From the NCBI GenBank assembly GCA_013396755.1, contig VWZF01006727.1, positions 186,215 to 250,214 on the forward strand: a stretch of 64,000 nucleotides of DNA, written 5' to 3'. How positions within the stretch are numbered: the stretch's first letter is position 1; every line of letters begins with the position of its first letter. This DNA comes from Sclerurus mexicanus. Taxonomy: Eukaryota; Chordata; Aves; Passeriformes; Furnariidae. Made by a program: the position numbers and the translations under genes. The notes below the pieces were generated by a model. It had not been told where the DNA came from. It saw only the letters and a list, made by a program, of their open reading frames with translations, and ran no database searches. This document shows, piece by piece, positions 11,404-24,366 of this stretch.

Positions 11404-14400
11404 TTTGAAAATAGGCTGGGATAGTTTAGAAGAGGAGCGACTCTCTCTTGAAGAGTGCAGTTTCCCCCAGAGTTGTATTTAGTCCTAACATAATGGCTTT
11501 ACTCTTGATGCAATACAGATTTCTTGAAAGATATTTAAAACTGCATGTTCATATTGTATAGAGATCTGGAGAAAGGACTGGTTAGATGTATTGCTTTCCA
11601 TTTATGCACATACATAGCCTCTTCTCATATAATTGCAAATTAAATATTAACAGCATTTTTTTTACCTTAGGAAGTCAATAGCATCATGTAAACAAATTTA
11701 AATCTTAGAAACTAATAGTGTGTTTAATAGAAATAATCAGTCTTTTCTAACACTAGGTATGACCTGCAATTTGGAATTCAGAACAATCATCTGTTCTTAT
11801 TTTGTGGAACAGTTTCTTATTGTTTAGAAACATTTGCTGGAATTCTTACAATTTCTACAGGGACTACAGACAAAATAAATCAAATAAAATGGAACTGTAC
11901 AGGTACAAATGATAACACAGCTGCCAAACTCATGAAGAATAAAGTCTGTGGCATCTCAAAAAGGCTAATTTAACTTGCCCATCCAAATGGAACTTTCTAA
12001 CAAAATTCTATTCATGCTCCTTTACTGTGCAAACTTCACTTGAATGATAATTTAATCACTGGCAAACCCTGTTTGTTTGCAATTCAGTACCTTAGGTTCA
12101 TGCCATATTAGTGGTTTCTCTGTGATTTCTGTATAGCAAGTCAAACCATAGCTTTTCCAGCTGAATAGAGGTAGGAAGATTTAGAGATGTTTGTTTTCAC
12201 ACTGGAGAGATGGGATGTTGGTTTATTTGCTTCTCACATGTGTACAAGATTTATTATTGGAACTGTGGCTATCCAAACAGAACTCTAGCACTCATATTTG
12301 GCTATGCTCAACACTCCAGAGCAAAGAGTGTGGAAGGTAGTTAACAGTGAGGCGTCCTAGAATGGCAAGCTTTGAAATCTTTTGCCTGAGTGCATAATGC
12401 CAATCATTTACTTTCACTTTCTTCCAGCTGAGATCAGGATAGTTAGCACAGAGTGAAATCAGAAGGTCAGCTTCTGCTATTCACAATCCTGGAAGCAGCT
12501 CTTCCATCATAAACACTGCAGGATATTATCTTAAGCTTTAGTAATTAGTCCTAAGATAATATGCAGATAACTTGTAGAGGTCTGTCACAGTTGTGGCCCT
12601 TTTCCCAAAGAAGAAAAATCTTACATTCTATCAGCTCTGGCTCCTTAACCCTTAGGAATCTGGCTACTTTCTTTGTCCAACATAGAACACAGAGTGTATG
12701 TAAGACTTCATTTTTTTCTAACGTGGGGATAAATTTACTTCACGCTCCCTCTGGCATGCTCCATTCAGGAATTCTCATTGTTTGGATAATGTTGGCTATC
12801 TTTATGTTTTCCCTTTTCAAGGCCCTAGAAATTTTTATACTGCAGACTCCAACTATTCTTACTCCATGGTCAGTAAGGTGTTTTCATCCTCCTCTTTTTA
12901 CAGATGAAGATTAGGGTTTAGAAAATTTAATGAGAAATGACCAAATCTATCAACCTTCTGCAGTTACTAACTGACATTTATGTATTTCTTTTTTTCATCA
13001 AATGTAGTCTTTTTGCAGTGTGACTTTGGTTCAGAGAGGTATTCCAATCATACCTAGATGCAGCTGTGGGTACACAACCAACATAGACACAGAATATCAT
13101 ACTGGGTGCCTGGAAAAGTAGTGCTCTTGTAACAGCAAACTTTGGTTGGTTTAAAAATTTTATCAGTAATCCACAGAAAATTTGTTTCATTTAGGCACAT
13201 GAATGGCTCTTTAGATGACAATGTCTCCTTCCATTCTTCTTCATTCATTATATGTCTCTTAACCTCTGGATGAATGAAGCAGAGATTTTGCAAAGGGGCT
13301 TGTCTGATCACCTCAGATCATCTACAGAGCAGACATAGCCTATAAATCAAGCAGTGCTAGAACAGAGTAAAAGACAGGGGAGAAAGTGTTATCTCTCAGT
13401 GCAAACACCCAATAGGTCTGAGAAGGGCACTCACTTACACACCCAAGTTAAAAAGAATATCAAGTCCTCACACATCAGCTCGATACATGTGAAATATTTC
13501 CAGATGAGATGTACAATGAGTGCCCATATACTTTTTTCACCACAGACTGGACCAAACAAAACTACTTTACATTTGACAGTACACATAAGCAGATATATGG
13601 TAACTCATTAAGGCAATTAGGACACACTTGAGCATGTTGGTGGCACAAGAAATATTGAGAGTTGCACAGGTTTTCTTTGGGGAACTTGGTATATTTCTGA
13701 ATTGACAAAAATATATATTGTACATAGACACACTTTTTCATTGTGTTACAGATTATGACATGACACCACTTATGAGAAGCAAAGCAAACCAAATGCAATT
13801 TGAGAATTCATCTATTTCTACTCCACTCAAACCAAATCAGCCTTTTGAGAATTGCAGTGATCATATGGATAATTAGCATTGTGATTAGTATATTTGTCAC
13901 TTTATGAGACTTTAATGTGTTGTTTGTTTCTCCCCTTCTTCTTCTTTTTCCTTCTTGATATTTTAATATCAATTGTTTAGTCAAAAAGACTTTAGTGAAT
14001 CTGTGAAAGTAAATGAATTGTAAACTATCCACCCACTTTGTCCCTTTGTCTGTATTATTAACTATGATTGTAGTTGTTAATACATATTTTTTTATCTGTG
14101 AAGGAAAATGACTGATGTTGCAATAGCATCAGTAGACACTGAAAAGCTTTTAGTGCAAGTATAAAAAGTGGATCCAACCCCAGAGAAGCTTTTAATGAAA
14201 AGAATAAATCCAAGGCATATCAATTAACTTTTTATATCATACATGATTCTGACCAACATTTTTTATTTTTCTTTCAGAGCATCTGGCATTTGCATCATTT
14301 CAGTTAGGAAGAGTTTGGATAGCTTATCCTCTGGACTCACTGCAAAAGAACTAGTTCATCATATGAAAAGTCTTCACTTTTCCCACACATTCCATAGTTA

Positions 14401-17400
14401 AAAAGCTGTTCAATTAATTTTCTTAATATTTTTGCAAAAAAAATCTTACTTATGTAAATGTTAAACTATTATGAAAGTGTAAGAATATGAAAAAAGATAC
14501 TTTGAGTGAAATTTGTTTCCAAGAGAGCCACAGGACTCTGATTTTATGCTATGAAGCCTACATGTTCTTCATTGGTTCAGTTCTTCAATATGGTTGAAGC
14601 AAAGGGATGTGCAGTGAGGCAATAACACAGAATTTTACCAAGTCACATGTTTCTTTTTTTGTATTGAATAGCTTACTATTATTTCAGTTTAGCACAGGTG
14701 TCATGTTTGAGCTCAGTTAAAAGACTGAATTGAAGTCCAATTTCACAGATCTCCAGCATACTGGGTATTTAAATATATCTCTATAAAGAGAGAAAAAATG
14801 ATAACCCTTGATTTTAAGCATATTCTTATATTTTACCAGATACAACACGATTTGGGAGTAAATTCATATGCCATTAGGGTCAGTGATACTTCTCTTCAGA
14901 CAACAACCTACTGAGAAGAAACAGATTGCAAAGACTTCAGGTTCTGGCTGCTTTTAAATGCTCAGACATTTCAAATTTTAGTACTGAAAAACTTGTTCTT
15001 TGTTGAAATTTTGACACAACTGTTTTAGCATTTGTGAAAGTGCCTGAAGAACTTCTACCCACTCCTGAAAACATAAGTAAATGATGCAGTCCCCAATGGA
15101 TTTCAAATAATTTGTTCTGTATGGACTAGATTTTCAGCTGACAGAAAAACTTATAATCTTAAAATTAACATTTTTCTTCCCACCTCTTTAGTATGTTGAT
15201 ATTCATTACATTACTTTTTATTATGACTCTTGCAGTACTGAAAGAAGTCTGGAAGAAGCAAGCAACTTAAAGTATGGGATATGTCTCTTAAATATGAGCA
15301 CTTACTAACTTGTGATGGATACCACAAAATTATCAGAATGAAGAGTTTTGTTACATGCTTGAAAACAAAAAGGTTTTAATTATTTCAGGAATAAAATATT
15401 GTAAAAGTGAAAATGATTTTTGCATTCCCACATTTCCCACAAGTGGCTCATTCAGACTACTTCGTTTCCACAGATAAGCTCTGATACTCCCAGTCATTGC
15501 TCCAAATGCTCTGCCTTTTTTTTTTTCCTTTTTCTCACATGATCACATACATAATTCTGTTCACAGGAGTTCAGTTAAATAAGCAAAACACTCACAGCAC
15601 TGAAGCCCAAAACTTCATTTCGTCCTTCATCCTTTCACTAAGGATGCTGTTACAGGGCCCCATAACACCCCATGTATGTTTAAATTTTTTGTAATGGTTT
15701 GAGAATTATTCTTTGGTTTGCTAATGAAACTGGAAATTTTTCTAGCTACTCAATATCAGCAGGTCCACACCATGAGTAGATTTAATGTTCATTCTTGGCA
15801 AAAAATGCACATGTGCGTCATTACAAATCTTTCTCCTCTGTACTTCTTTTCTGTTAGCACCACTGATATCATTTATTTATTTATTTATTTTCTAATTTTA
15901 CCAATAATTGGCTGCCACAAGAAAAGCCAATGCATAAGGATAGCAAAAGAGGTAACCAATGTCTTGGCGTAGAAGTCTGTTGACTAGTCTGGAATGATAG
16001 GATTGCATTTTCTGTAGCCATGAAATTTCATTGCCATGTTTCTTAACAGTCAGCTATAAAGCATCGTAAAAAATCAGTTCAATGATTTTCAGTAAAATGC
16101 ATTATAAGGGAGTCAATAATCACATGAACTCTGTTTATTTGATTTTTACAGGAAGAAAACAGGAAAAGACATTTACAGAAGCCAGAATGTAAAGGAGATT
16201 TTCATGTCTCATCAATTCCTAGAGATAACATGCAAATTTCCTCTCATTAAGAAAAAGATCTGAACAAAATAGGCATCACTCTGTCACTTCATTCTATCTG
16301 CAGTAATTATTCTTAGAATGATTTTTGAACTTCAGTTTATTCCAAATGTTTAGAATGTAGATAGAACTGTTGTTTATCTTAAACTTGAAATATTGGAAAG
16401 CCTTCTTGCAGTTCTACAAGTTTTTGCTCATAGAAGTGCACAGAGCACATTTATCATGACCAAATATTGGACTAAGATCTCCAAGGCATCTTCAACTTAA
16501 CTGATGCAATAAACGTCCAAACTCACAGAAGAACTAAACCAGTGCCAAACCTCCAGCAATTAATGTCTTCTGCGCTGTGGAATCCACTGGCAAGCTGAGT
16601 CAGGATGAATCGATTTAAAAGGAGGATGAAACAACTCAGAACCAATTCAAAATAAAGTATGACAATCTCTCCTATGTCTTCTCTCATCTCTGGATTCACA
16701 AGCATTAAATTTCCATTGGAGATAGGAACGCAAATCAGTCCTTCCTTATAAATCATATGTGGAAGATAGGAAGGTAGACATTTCTCCTAAACTCAGCAGG
16801 TCACCTAGGTTGCATGTCTACATGCCTATTAGCTAGATTATTCTAAAATACTTCTTGGCCTAGCCAGCTTCTAACTTTTTTTTTGTTTTCTTTTGGAGGA
16901 AGTAAATATTCCATGAGAGACTGAAAAATAGAGGAATTCAGGAAATGCTGGGTATTTGTAGTTTTATTTACTAGGCCTGAACTGACCTCTAGGTCTCCTT
17001 TCCTATATCCTTTAAATAAAAGGCTATAGAATTAGCAACACTGCCACATTTTCTGTCTTCACAGATGTGAATATTTACTGCTGATCCCAGGCAATGTTTT
17101 AATTTGGAAAGAATGAGCAATTCAAATATCACAATATTGATTAAAGCATTTACCTGGCTGATAGCAGATACAAAAACAAATGCCTCAGCTGGAACTAAGA
17201 ATTGGTGAATTACCAATCTCTAGGACTCTGGATGGTGGACATGTGAGGTTCTCGGGGTGGTTTACCAGGGTTCAATTCAGAAGATGCAACTTGATGCCCG
17301 GTGTTTTGCATGCTCCAGGTATAACAGCTGAACAGATACTGTATGAATGCCCAGAGAACACAAACTAGACTTCTCTGTTGTGAACTTTAGACATCTCAGG

Positions 17401-19239
17401 GCATGCCCAAAACAGACTGGTGAAGATAAATCTCCCTGGAGACACTACCTTTATCCAGTTTCAGAGTATGTGAGAAGGCCAAAATTTTAGCTTTATTATC
17501 CATGGCTACAAGTAGACAAGTGTACACCTTGAAATGAAGATAACAGCTATCAAATTGAGAGGGAAGATTCCAACTGATTTCAACAATTCACATGGGATTT
17601 CAAGGTTTTGTGAGCAGTTCTACATCTTGTATATTCATAACAGTAACTTCAAAAGAGTTTTAATAATGATCATCAGTTTTTCTTGAGGAAAAACCAAAAG
17701 CCTGTATGAACTACAAGATAAACCGTCTTGGAGCTGTATTATCTTTTGGATATTATTGTTGATTTGGATCAGACAGCAAGACACATTTACATTTTCCTAT
17801 GACTGATAAGTTCCACTCAGTTGAAAAGAAAAAAGGTTAGGTTTACTTAAAAAAAAACCACAAACAAACAAAAAAACAACTACTAGCATTAATAGTCATA
17901 ACTTTGATGCTGAGCTTATTATATCACAGATTTCTTAATAATTTGATTTAGAGGAGGGACTCCAGTAAGTACGTTTTCTAACTCTAATGACAAACAATAA
18001 TGTACTTCCTCTTAGCTCAATTAATATGAGCTCTTATTTTTTTTAATGAAAAGGATTACTAAAGTGTCTTTGACATCACTACCCTCATTAGCATACCATT
18101 AGTTCACATACATGTTGAAATTAAAATAATCATAAATTCTTGGTCAAAACAAAAGCCTGCATTTGTCCATAATAATGAAAGAAGTAATTGATAGCTGCAC
18201 AGTGAGGTTTATTTGCTAAATGCACAGATTATAAAACTCACAAGACTGTAGTTACTTTGTCTGCAATATTCTTGTAGTCTTTTGTCATGCAAAAAAATTA
18301 ACTCAGAAAATTCTTATGCATATCAGAAATATTTTTTTCCAGCTTTAATCTTGAAGATTATCATGTTCTTTTTATTACATGAGGTGGACAATACTTAGTG
18401 TAATGAGGCACTGACCTCCATCTGAAAGCTGCATGTGCGGCTATAATAGCGGTTAAAGATTGTTTTGTGTGAAAGCAAATTTAAGTAGTAAAATGTGTGC
18501 TAGAAAGGAGGTAAAATTGGTGGCTGTGGAGATAAAATTAATAACATCAAAATGTCACCCAGTTGATTTCCCTTCTTTATAAAACTGAAAATTGCTCATC
18601 TGATTTGTTTATTTTCTTTCCCAGAACTAAATGCCTGCTTTTCAGTAATGTGTGATATATTGTGCATTTAAATATACGGATTCTGTGAACCACTAGGTAT
18701 ATCTCAGGGTCTGAGCATAGTTGTTACACAATGTTTCAAATATAAACTGGGATTTATTTCTTTTAAATACACCTTATGCTCTTGGTGAAATTTGATGTGT
18801 ATTTTTTCTCTTCCTGACTGATTACCCTTTTCTAATTTTGCCAACAGATAACTTAATAACAGGCTTAGATATTTGTCAAACCAAAGATGTGTCTCAACAA
18901 TGTCTTTTCAATGGTGCTCAATGTGGTACATGTTAAAAATAAGTATCTTAAGCATGGTTTTACAAGAAAATAATCCCTGTAGGTAATTAAGAGAGCATGA
19001 ACATTTGTATGAAAACAAGGATGAATTTCCCCTCTCAGAAGAAATAAACAGCATGTGCCTAACAGAAGAACAGGGTCCATCTCATGCTTTATTTTGATGA
19101 AAATAGAGGAATAGAGAAATAATGACAAGAGAAACATTCAAATATGTCCTTTGCATTGTTTTTGCTGAATTATGAAAATATTGATGAGTACATGCTAAGC
19201 CTGTTCTCAGAACATTTGCTTAAGTAGTGTGATTTATTT
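11404..19239. other. Intergenic, no recognisable gene
   Basis: About 7.8 kb without CR1 or LTR signatures that I could recognise. The longest open frame (12561-12914, plus, 117 codons) has no recognisable domain. The stretch holds an 11-bp inverted repeat at 12523-12562 and a short (ATTT)5 run at 15871-15890. The part around 18395-18560 is poor in low-complexity sequence and may be a conserved non-coding element. Confidence 0.65.
15871..15890 (+). repeat. (ATTT)5 microsatellite
   Basis: Five perfect tandem copies of ATTT in AT-rich DNA. Confidence 0.9.
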
Positions 19240-19360
19240 CACAGAATCACATGGGATCGAGTAGATGCTAGTGGTCATCTGCTTCAAATTCATGCCCTAA
19301 GCAAGTCCATTTAGGGTTGCTCAGGAACTTGTCCACTTGTCCAAGGGAGTGTATGCCACG
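19240..19360 (-). mobile_element. CR1 LINE 3' tail fragment
   Basis: It begins cacagaatcacatgggatcg and continues with the complement of the CR1 3' region: 'gtggtcatctgcttcaaatt', 'taagcaagtccatttagggt', 'tgctcaggaacttgtcca'. It is short, diverged and 5'-truncated. Confidence 0.8.
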
Positions 19361-20679
19361 ACCTTAGTCATATAAGCTAATATTTTGGGGTTTGAAGAGT
19401 CAAATTCACTTAATGGGAATCCATAATCAGTACAGAAGACTGAAAACTCCAGCATTTTATTCTTCTCATTTTAAGGAAAAAAACCACACCATAGTTCATC
19501 AGATGAATTATGCACCGTATTTTCCCTCTCTTCATTGATCATAAAGCTACCCTGGGTTACTGTTTCAAATGGAGTGGCTGTACTATAAAAATCTACAGTC
19601 AGCTAGGATATGCCTTATGCAAATAGAAGTAAGCAAATACAAATCTATCTCTTTTTAATTTCTCTTTTTTTTTTAAAGGAATGAAAACATATTGCTTTAA
19701 AAGAAACAACATTTCTGAAATTACTATCAGTTACAAAATCTGAAACAAACATTTTCACAGATCTACTAATAAAAGTCATGGTAATTCCCCAATTACTTCA
19801 GCTTCCTAAAAGAACATATAGCTGGAAATAATATTTCACTGTTTCCATGGAACAATCCACTTTGATACTGACCAAATAAAGTCAGACAAAACACTTACAG
19901 AGGAGGTCCAATCATGTATGACCACCTAGTCACTGCAAGTTTCATCTTAGTTACCTCCTTCTCAAAGCCTTGACTGCTGCAGTTTACCCACATGTTGACC
20001 ACCTGAGTTTCCATTACTTTTCTTAGGAAATACCATTGTGAAGACCCTCATATGAAAGTATAGTTCATAAATGTCAAAATAATATCTGGTAAGGTGATGG
20101 TAAAAATAATGGTAAATAATTTTTTCCTGAGGGCTGATACATCTTCTTTCACAGTTAATGATGAATGATGAAAGTCTCATTTACTTCCATCATAAAAATT
20201 AAATGTTTAGTCATAAATTAGCCTTCTAATTACTCCTCATTATTCAGTCATTTCAGTCCCTTAATCATGAACTGTTTCCAGCCCCTTCCATGAACAGCTG
20301 CCAGCTTGATTAAGGTTCTTTTGTTGTTGTTTGATCCCCTCACTGGTTATTGACAGGAACAGTCTATACACAGTATTTCAGATGCAAAGTACTACCCAGA
20401 GAAACCCACAGAAATCTAATCAAGGACATGACACTTCTGTATACAGAGCTTTCAATCATGTTTTCTGAAGTGTCACACTACAAGCTACTGCTCAATCTAA
20501 TTTACTGCTGATGACTTTTGGTCTCCCTTGGCAGTCCTGTGGCATCTAGATTTCTTTGTGTCTCTTATGTAGTTTAGGGTTTTTCTGGCTTTTTTTGACA
20601 GACTTATTATTATCTGTTTTTCCAAACTAAAAACTTCAATTTAGGAGACAGCTGAGGAGCTGCACACATAAGAACAGAT
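19361..20679. other. Intergenic, nothing recognised
   Basis: AT-rich sequence between two CR1 pieces. Only chance-length frames and short A/T runs are visible. Confidence 0.7.
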
Positions 20680-20830
20680 CATAGAATCACAGACTTATAG
20701 AATGATTTGGGTTGGAGGGGAACTTAAACATTATCTAGTTCCAAGCCCTACACTATGGGCTTCCACTAGATCAGATTGCATCTAACCTGGCCTTGAACAT
20801 TTCCAGAGATGGGAGAGAGAGAACTCACCT
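20680..20830 (-). mobile_element. CR1 LINE 3' tail fragment
   Basis: It shows the CR1 tail octamer repeats in complement (catagaatcacagacttata gaat). These are followed by 'gatttgggttggaggggaac', 'cactagatcagattgcatct' and 'ctggccttgaacatttccag', the usual CR1 3' region. Confidence 0.9.
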
Positions 20831-22670
20831 CTAAGCATGAATTTCAAACAAATGCCACCACACCAGTGCCACAGAGTTATTAAAGATTCTTAAAATTTGT
20901 CATGATTCAGCCTTTCTGGCCACTGTTAGGGCTGGACTAGAAACCAGTTAGGATTTTCTTACGTGTTTGCAATGGAGGCAAATAGCTGATTTATTATTTT
21001 TATTCAGGGTTTTTTTTCATGGTGTTACCATGTTGTCTGCTTATGGGTCATATGATTTAAGTTAGAAATACAAACTAAAATTAAATCTGGAGCCTTAGGA
21101 GCCTTCTTAAGCTCTTTTTTCCTCACTTGCACATACTGTGTTTTTCAAGGTCTGACAGCACTTTTAATTCATGTCATACTTATTTTATTAGCTTGTTGGA
21201 AAGGAAGTAAATTTTAATTTACTGGATTTTTCCCCTCTTCATTTTGCACTAGTGGCACAATCTCCTTCCCATCTCATTCTTCAAAATGTCAATGAACGTG
21301 TCCTTATAACAATAAAAACGGGACTGCTCTCATGTTAAGAACTTTTATCCCAAACATAAAGACTCATGTCTCCTTGAAATGGCAGTACCTTATCAATAAC
21401 AGTGAACAGGTTAGAGCAACAAGTTAAGAATATACGAGCTAATTAAAACCACAGGTGAAATTTAGATCAGCAAAATGCAATTATCTGAACCGAAGCTCTT
21501 TCAGGACACCTGGGTTATCTCCTGCTCTTACAGAGGCTGGCAGAGCATCATAAGTGACCACATGTAGTCAGAATCTTATTTTCAGTCTCATCTGAAAGAC
21601 AGTACAACAGCCAACACACATGCTGGGGCACAAATTGAGAGACAGTCTATTCATGGAACCGTTGATAGTACCTCCCATAGCACCTTGCTGTTTGTTGGGG
21701 GCCTCTTCCAGCATGATCCTGATTATGAAGTTGCATAATTTATGTTCTGTATTGGATTTCTGGGCCTGCAGCAGCTTCTGACTGTTCTATTAAAATAACA
21801 CCTCTTCCTTAAACCCTTTGCTCTGTGAGGTCTTGGTATTGTGCTGAAGGAAAACAGAAATCTGATCATTGCAAAGATCTTTAAATGAACTCCTGATGTG
21901 TAAAGATACTTTATAAACTATTCTGCAGTCATAAGAATATGGCCAGAATTACATGGTCTTGCTAGTACGTAATCATTCAATTGAAAGCTGTCTTTAATAA
22001 ATAGATAATCCATATTCCCACTCTTCCAGTATATTCAACATCCACTGGCAATCAAGCAGTTCAACATAAAAATTAAAGCTATATTTTTTTCAGTCATCAT
22101 AGCCCTGTATATTCCCTATTCCAGGCTATGGCTGTGCCAGTAGCCTGGCTATTTGACAAGTCATATGTTTCACATTGTGCTGTTTAATTAGTGTTATTTA
22201 AGCTATTAGTTATTTGCACTGGAAGGAAAAGAGATTAGAAACAAAAAAATGTGTATGCAGTCCCCAAGGCAGGTTGAAAGGATTGAATGAAGCACATATT
22301 TTTCCTGACACACTCCTGTGCTCCTGTGAATTTGATGCAGTTGTCAAACAATGTCACTTTGACACATGGTAGCACCAGCTAATCAGATTACAATGAAAAA
22401 CAATAAAATGGGAATTGAGCTGGGTCATTTTGACCCACTCTGTCATTCACCCTGGGGATCTTCCAAAGGTATCTGATGACAGGGCAGCCAGAGGGCCATG
22501 TCCTTGAATAACTCAACAGCTACATCAAATAAAAGTCTAGTCTGCTCTCCTTCTATTGTAGTATTTTTCAATTCAAATCTCATGTCTACTGTATATTTGT
22601 CCTTTCCTGACATTTTCCTTTTGTTAAACTTACAGAGGAGCAAAACCAGAGATGTAAAGTGCAAAAACCA
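20831..22670. other. Intergenic; contains a candidate non-coding regulatory stretch
   Basis: No gene was recognised. The final 500 bases are comparatively poor in low-complexity sequence and contain the ERE-like palindrome described separately. Confidence 0.6.
22421..22437. promoter_or_regulatory. Perfect ERE-like palindrome (nuclear-receptor inverted repeat, 3-base spacer)
   Basis: TGGGTCA TTT TGACCCA is a perfect inverted repeat with 7-bp arms and a 3-base spacer. It contains GGTCAnnnTGACC (22423-22435), the core of the classical oestrogen response element bound by oestrogen-receptor dimers. No adjacent promoter or gene is visible, so function is inference only. Confidence 0.4.
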
Positions 22671-23100
22671 GAATCATAGAAAAATGAAATATCCTGAATT
22701 AGAGGGGACCTACAAGGATCATTGAAGCCCAACTCCTAGTTCTGCACAGGACAGTCCCAAGAATCACACCATGTACCTGAGTGCATTGTCCAAACACTTC
22801 TTGAACTGTGACAGGCTTGGTGCTGTGACAACTTCCCTGGGACCCTCTTCCAGTGCCCAACCACCTTCTGGGTGAAGAACCTTTTCCTAATATCCAATCT
22901 AAACCTTTCCTGACACAGCTTCATGCAGTTCCTCTGGGTCTTGTCACTAGTCACCCAAAAGAAGACATCAGTGTCTGCACCTCCACTTCCCACTGTGAGG
23001 AAGCTGTAGGCTGCGATGAGTTCTGACCTCAGTCTTCTTTTTTCCAGGCTGAATAAACCAAGTGACCTCAGCCAACCTTCATATAGCTTCCCTCTAGACC
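22671..23100 (-). mobile_element. CR1 LINE fragment with ORF2 C-terminal coding remnant
   Basis: The left edge is the complemented CR1 tail (gaatcatagaaaaatgaaat...ggggacctacaagg). The minus strand carries an open frame (about 23221 down to 22736) that includes LGLFSLEKRRLRSELIAAY, FRLDIRKRFFTQKVVGHWKR and VPGKL. These residues belong to the C-terminal end of CR1 ORF2, downstream of the reverse transcriptase. About the first 45 residues of that frame do not look like CR1 and run into flanking sequence, so the frame is not a gene. The element is 5'-truncated and lacks RT motifs. Confidence 0.9.
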
Positions 23101-23479
23101 CTTCACCATATTTGTAGCTTTCCTCTCTCATAATCTCTCCTCTGTCCCTCATTCTCATAACTGGGAAAATGCACGAGGATTTCATTTGCCTTAATAATAG
23201 GTTCTTTAGGTTCTTGGTCAAAATTCAAGATGTCTTTGGTAGCTCTATACTTGATAAGAGATGTTTTTCTCTCAGCAATACAAAGAATTGCTACCTCATT
23301 CTTTTTGCAACTAAGGTGGGGTATTTTGCATCTTAAGAAATGAACTTGGCATCTTTTTAGGGTGTTAATCTAATACTCGTTCCCAAACCTGGTGCACACA
23401 CCCTCAAAAGCAGAAGCCCAAGCAGCGCTGAGGCTGGATCTCTGGGGTAATGCTCTTACTGCACAGAGGTTTCATCTGC
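23101..23479. other. Intergenic, nothing recognised
   Basis: A short spacer between the CR1 fragment and the probable LTR. The actual LTR start may lie in here, because sequence such as 'ctaatactcgttcccaaacc' at about 23370-23390 is not AT-simple. Confidence 0.5.
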
Positions 23480-24366
23480 TCCACATGTGTTGACTGTCTC
23501 AGAACTGGCTGATTGTAACAGGATCCTCTGCCCTTGGAATGTGGTCAAGCAACTGAAACAATGACCTATTTGCAAAGCTATCAGCGGTGGACCATGTGTT
23601 ATGCTGTTTTTCATATTGAATTATGCTAAAACCAGTCTGACTCAAATTACCCCAAAGTTAACATCCTGATAGTGAAGCAAAGATTTGGCAGATACAGTAA
23701 AATATCCTATCTAAAAGTGCTAACCTGACACAGCTGGGCTAGACATATGACTGACGTTCTACCACCTCATACTATAAAAGTCCAGTCCACTTTCATACAG
23801 TAAGTTCTTCTAACATACCCCTTTCTTGGAGCATGTGTGGAGATTCCTCCCTTGGGCAGGGATGTTCCTCAAGTCTACTTCTCAAGTCTACTCCTCAAGT
23901 CTGGATGAAAGAGATATGTCCATGGTCATTGGCATGAGTGAGTTACATGAATCTCTACTTAATAATTGTTTCTTTCTTTATTGATATCTTTAATATAATT
24001 GCTTTAATATAATTCCTTTGATATAGTGCACTATACTATATTAGACTTTTAGTTTCTACACTGTGTAGTAAATAATTCTGATTAAGATCTTAGTGTCTTG
24101 TTATTTATTATAATAAATACCCATTTTTATGTATCTAATTTGCTATTTTTAATCCTTCAGGACAAACTAGTACAAAGATTCAATCGCACCTCTGTAGTTC
24201 CTTAGACTTAAGCTATTGACAGTCTGGAGTTAAGACTGGATTCAGCCTCAACTAGACTCCTCTCCAAGAAAGAGTTTAGAAAGCAAGGGAGTTCTTTCTT
24301 CACCTTGTGACTCAATGGGAGGACTTCTCTAATAAACTGTCTGAAGCTCCCACTTCACCTGTGACA
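23480..24366 (+). mobile_element. Probable ERV LTR (solo type)
   Basis: The layout suggests U3-R-U5: a TATAAAAG box at 23773-23780, an AATAAA signal at 24112-24117 in a 'gttatttattataataaata' context, then a U5-like segment with 'cttaagctattgacagtctg' and 'gagttaagactggattcagc'. I recall similar blocks in avian ERVL-type LTRs. Ends are approximate, and I did not identify TG...CA termini or a target-site duplication with confidence. A 13-bp tandem repeat (ctcaagtctact + t/c, 2.7 copies) lies inside at 23868-23902. Confidence 0.45.
23868..23902 (+). repeat. Short tandem repeat, 13-bp unit x 2.7
   Basis: The units ctcaagtctactt (23868-23880), ctcaagtctactc (23881-23893) and ctcaagtct (23894-23902) differ at one base. 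They lie just downstream of the putative LTR TATA box. Confidence 0.85.

Noticed and set aside
12523..12562. 11-bp perfect inverted repeat (atattatctta / taagataatat) with an 18-base loop
   Set aside because: With this loop length and such AT-rich arms, a hit of this size is expected by chance in 64 kb. No MITE-like ends or target-site duplication.
12561..12914. 117-codon plus-strand open frame, the longest outside recognised repeats apart from low-complexity frames
   Set aside because: No recognisable domain, no supporting context and no splice or Kozak evidence. The length is within chance for this amount of AT-rich DNA read in six frames.
19617..19624. ATGCAAAT octamer (also at about 16230, 27034 and 44868)
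   Set aside because: A few copies are expected by chance on two strands of 64 kb AT-rich sequence; no clustering with other motifs that I can defend.
22736..23221. 161-codon minus-strand open frame
   Set aside because: Most of it is the decayed C-terminal part of CR1 ORF2; the N-terminal stretch runs into flanking DNA. Not a host gene.
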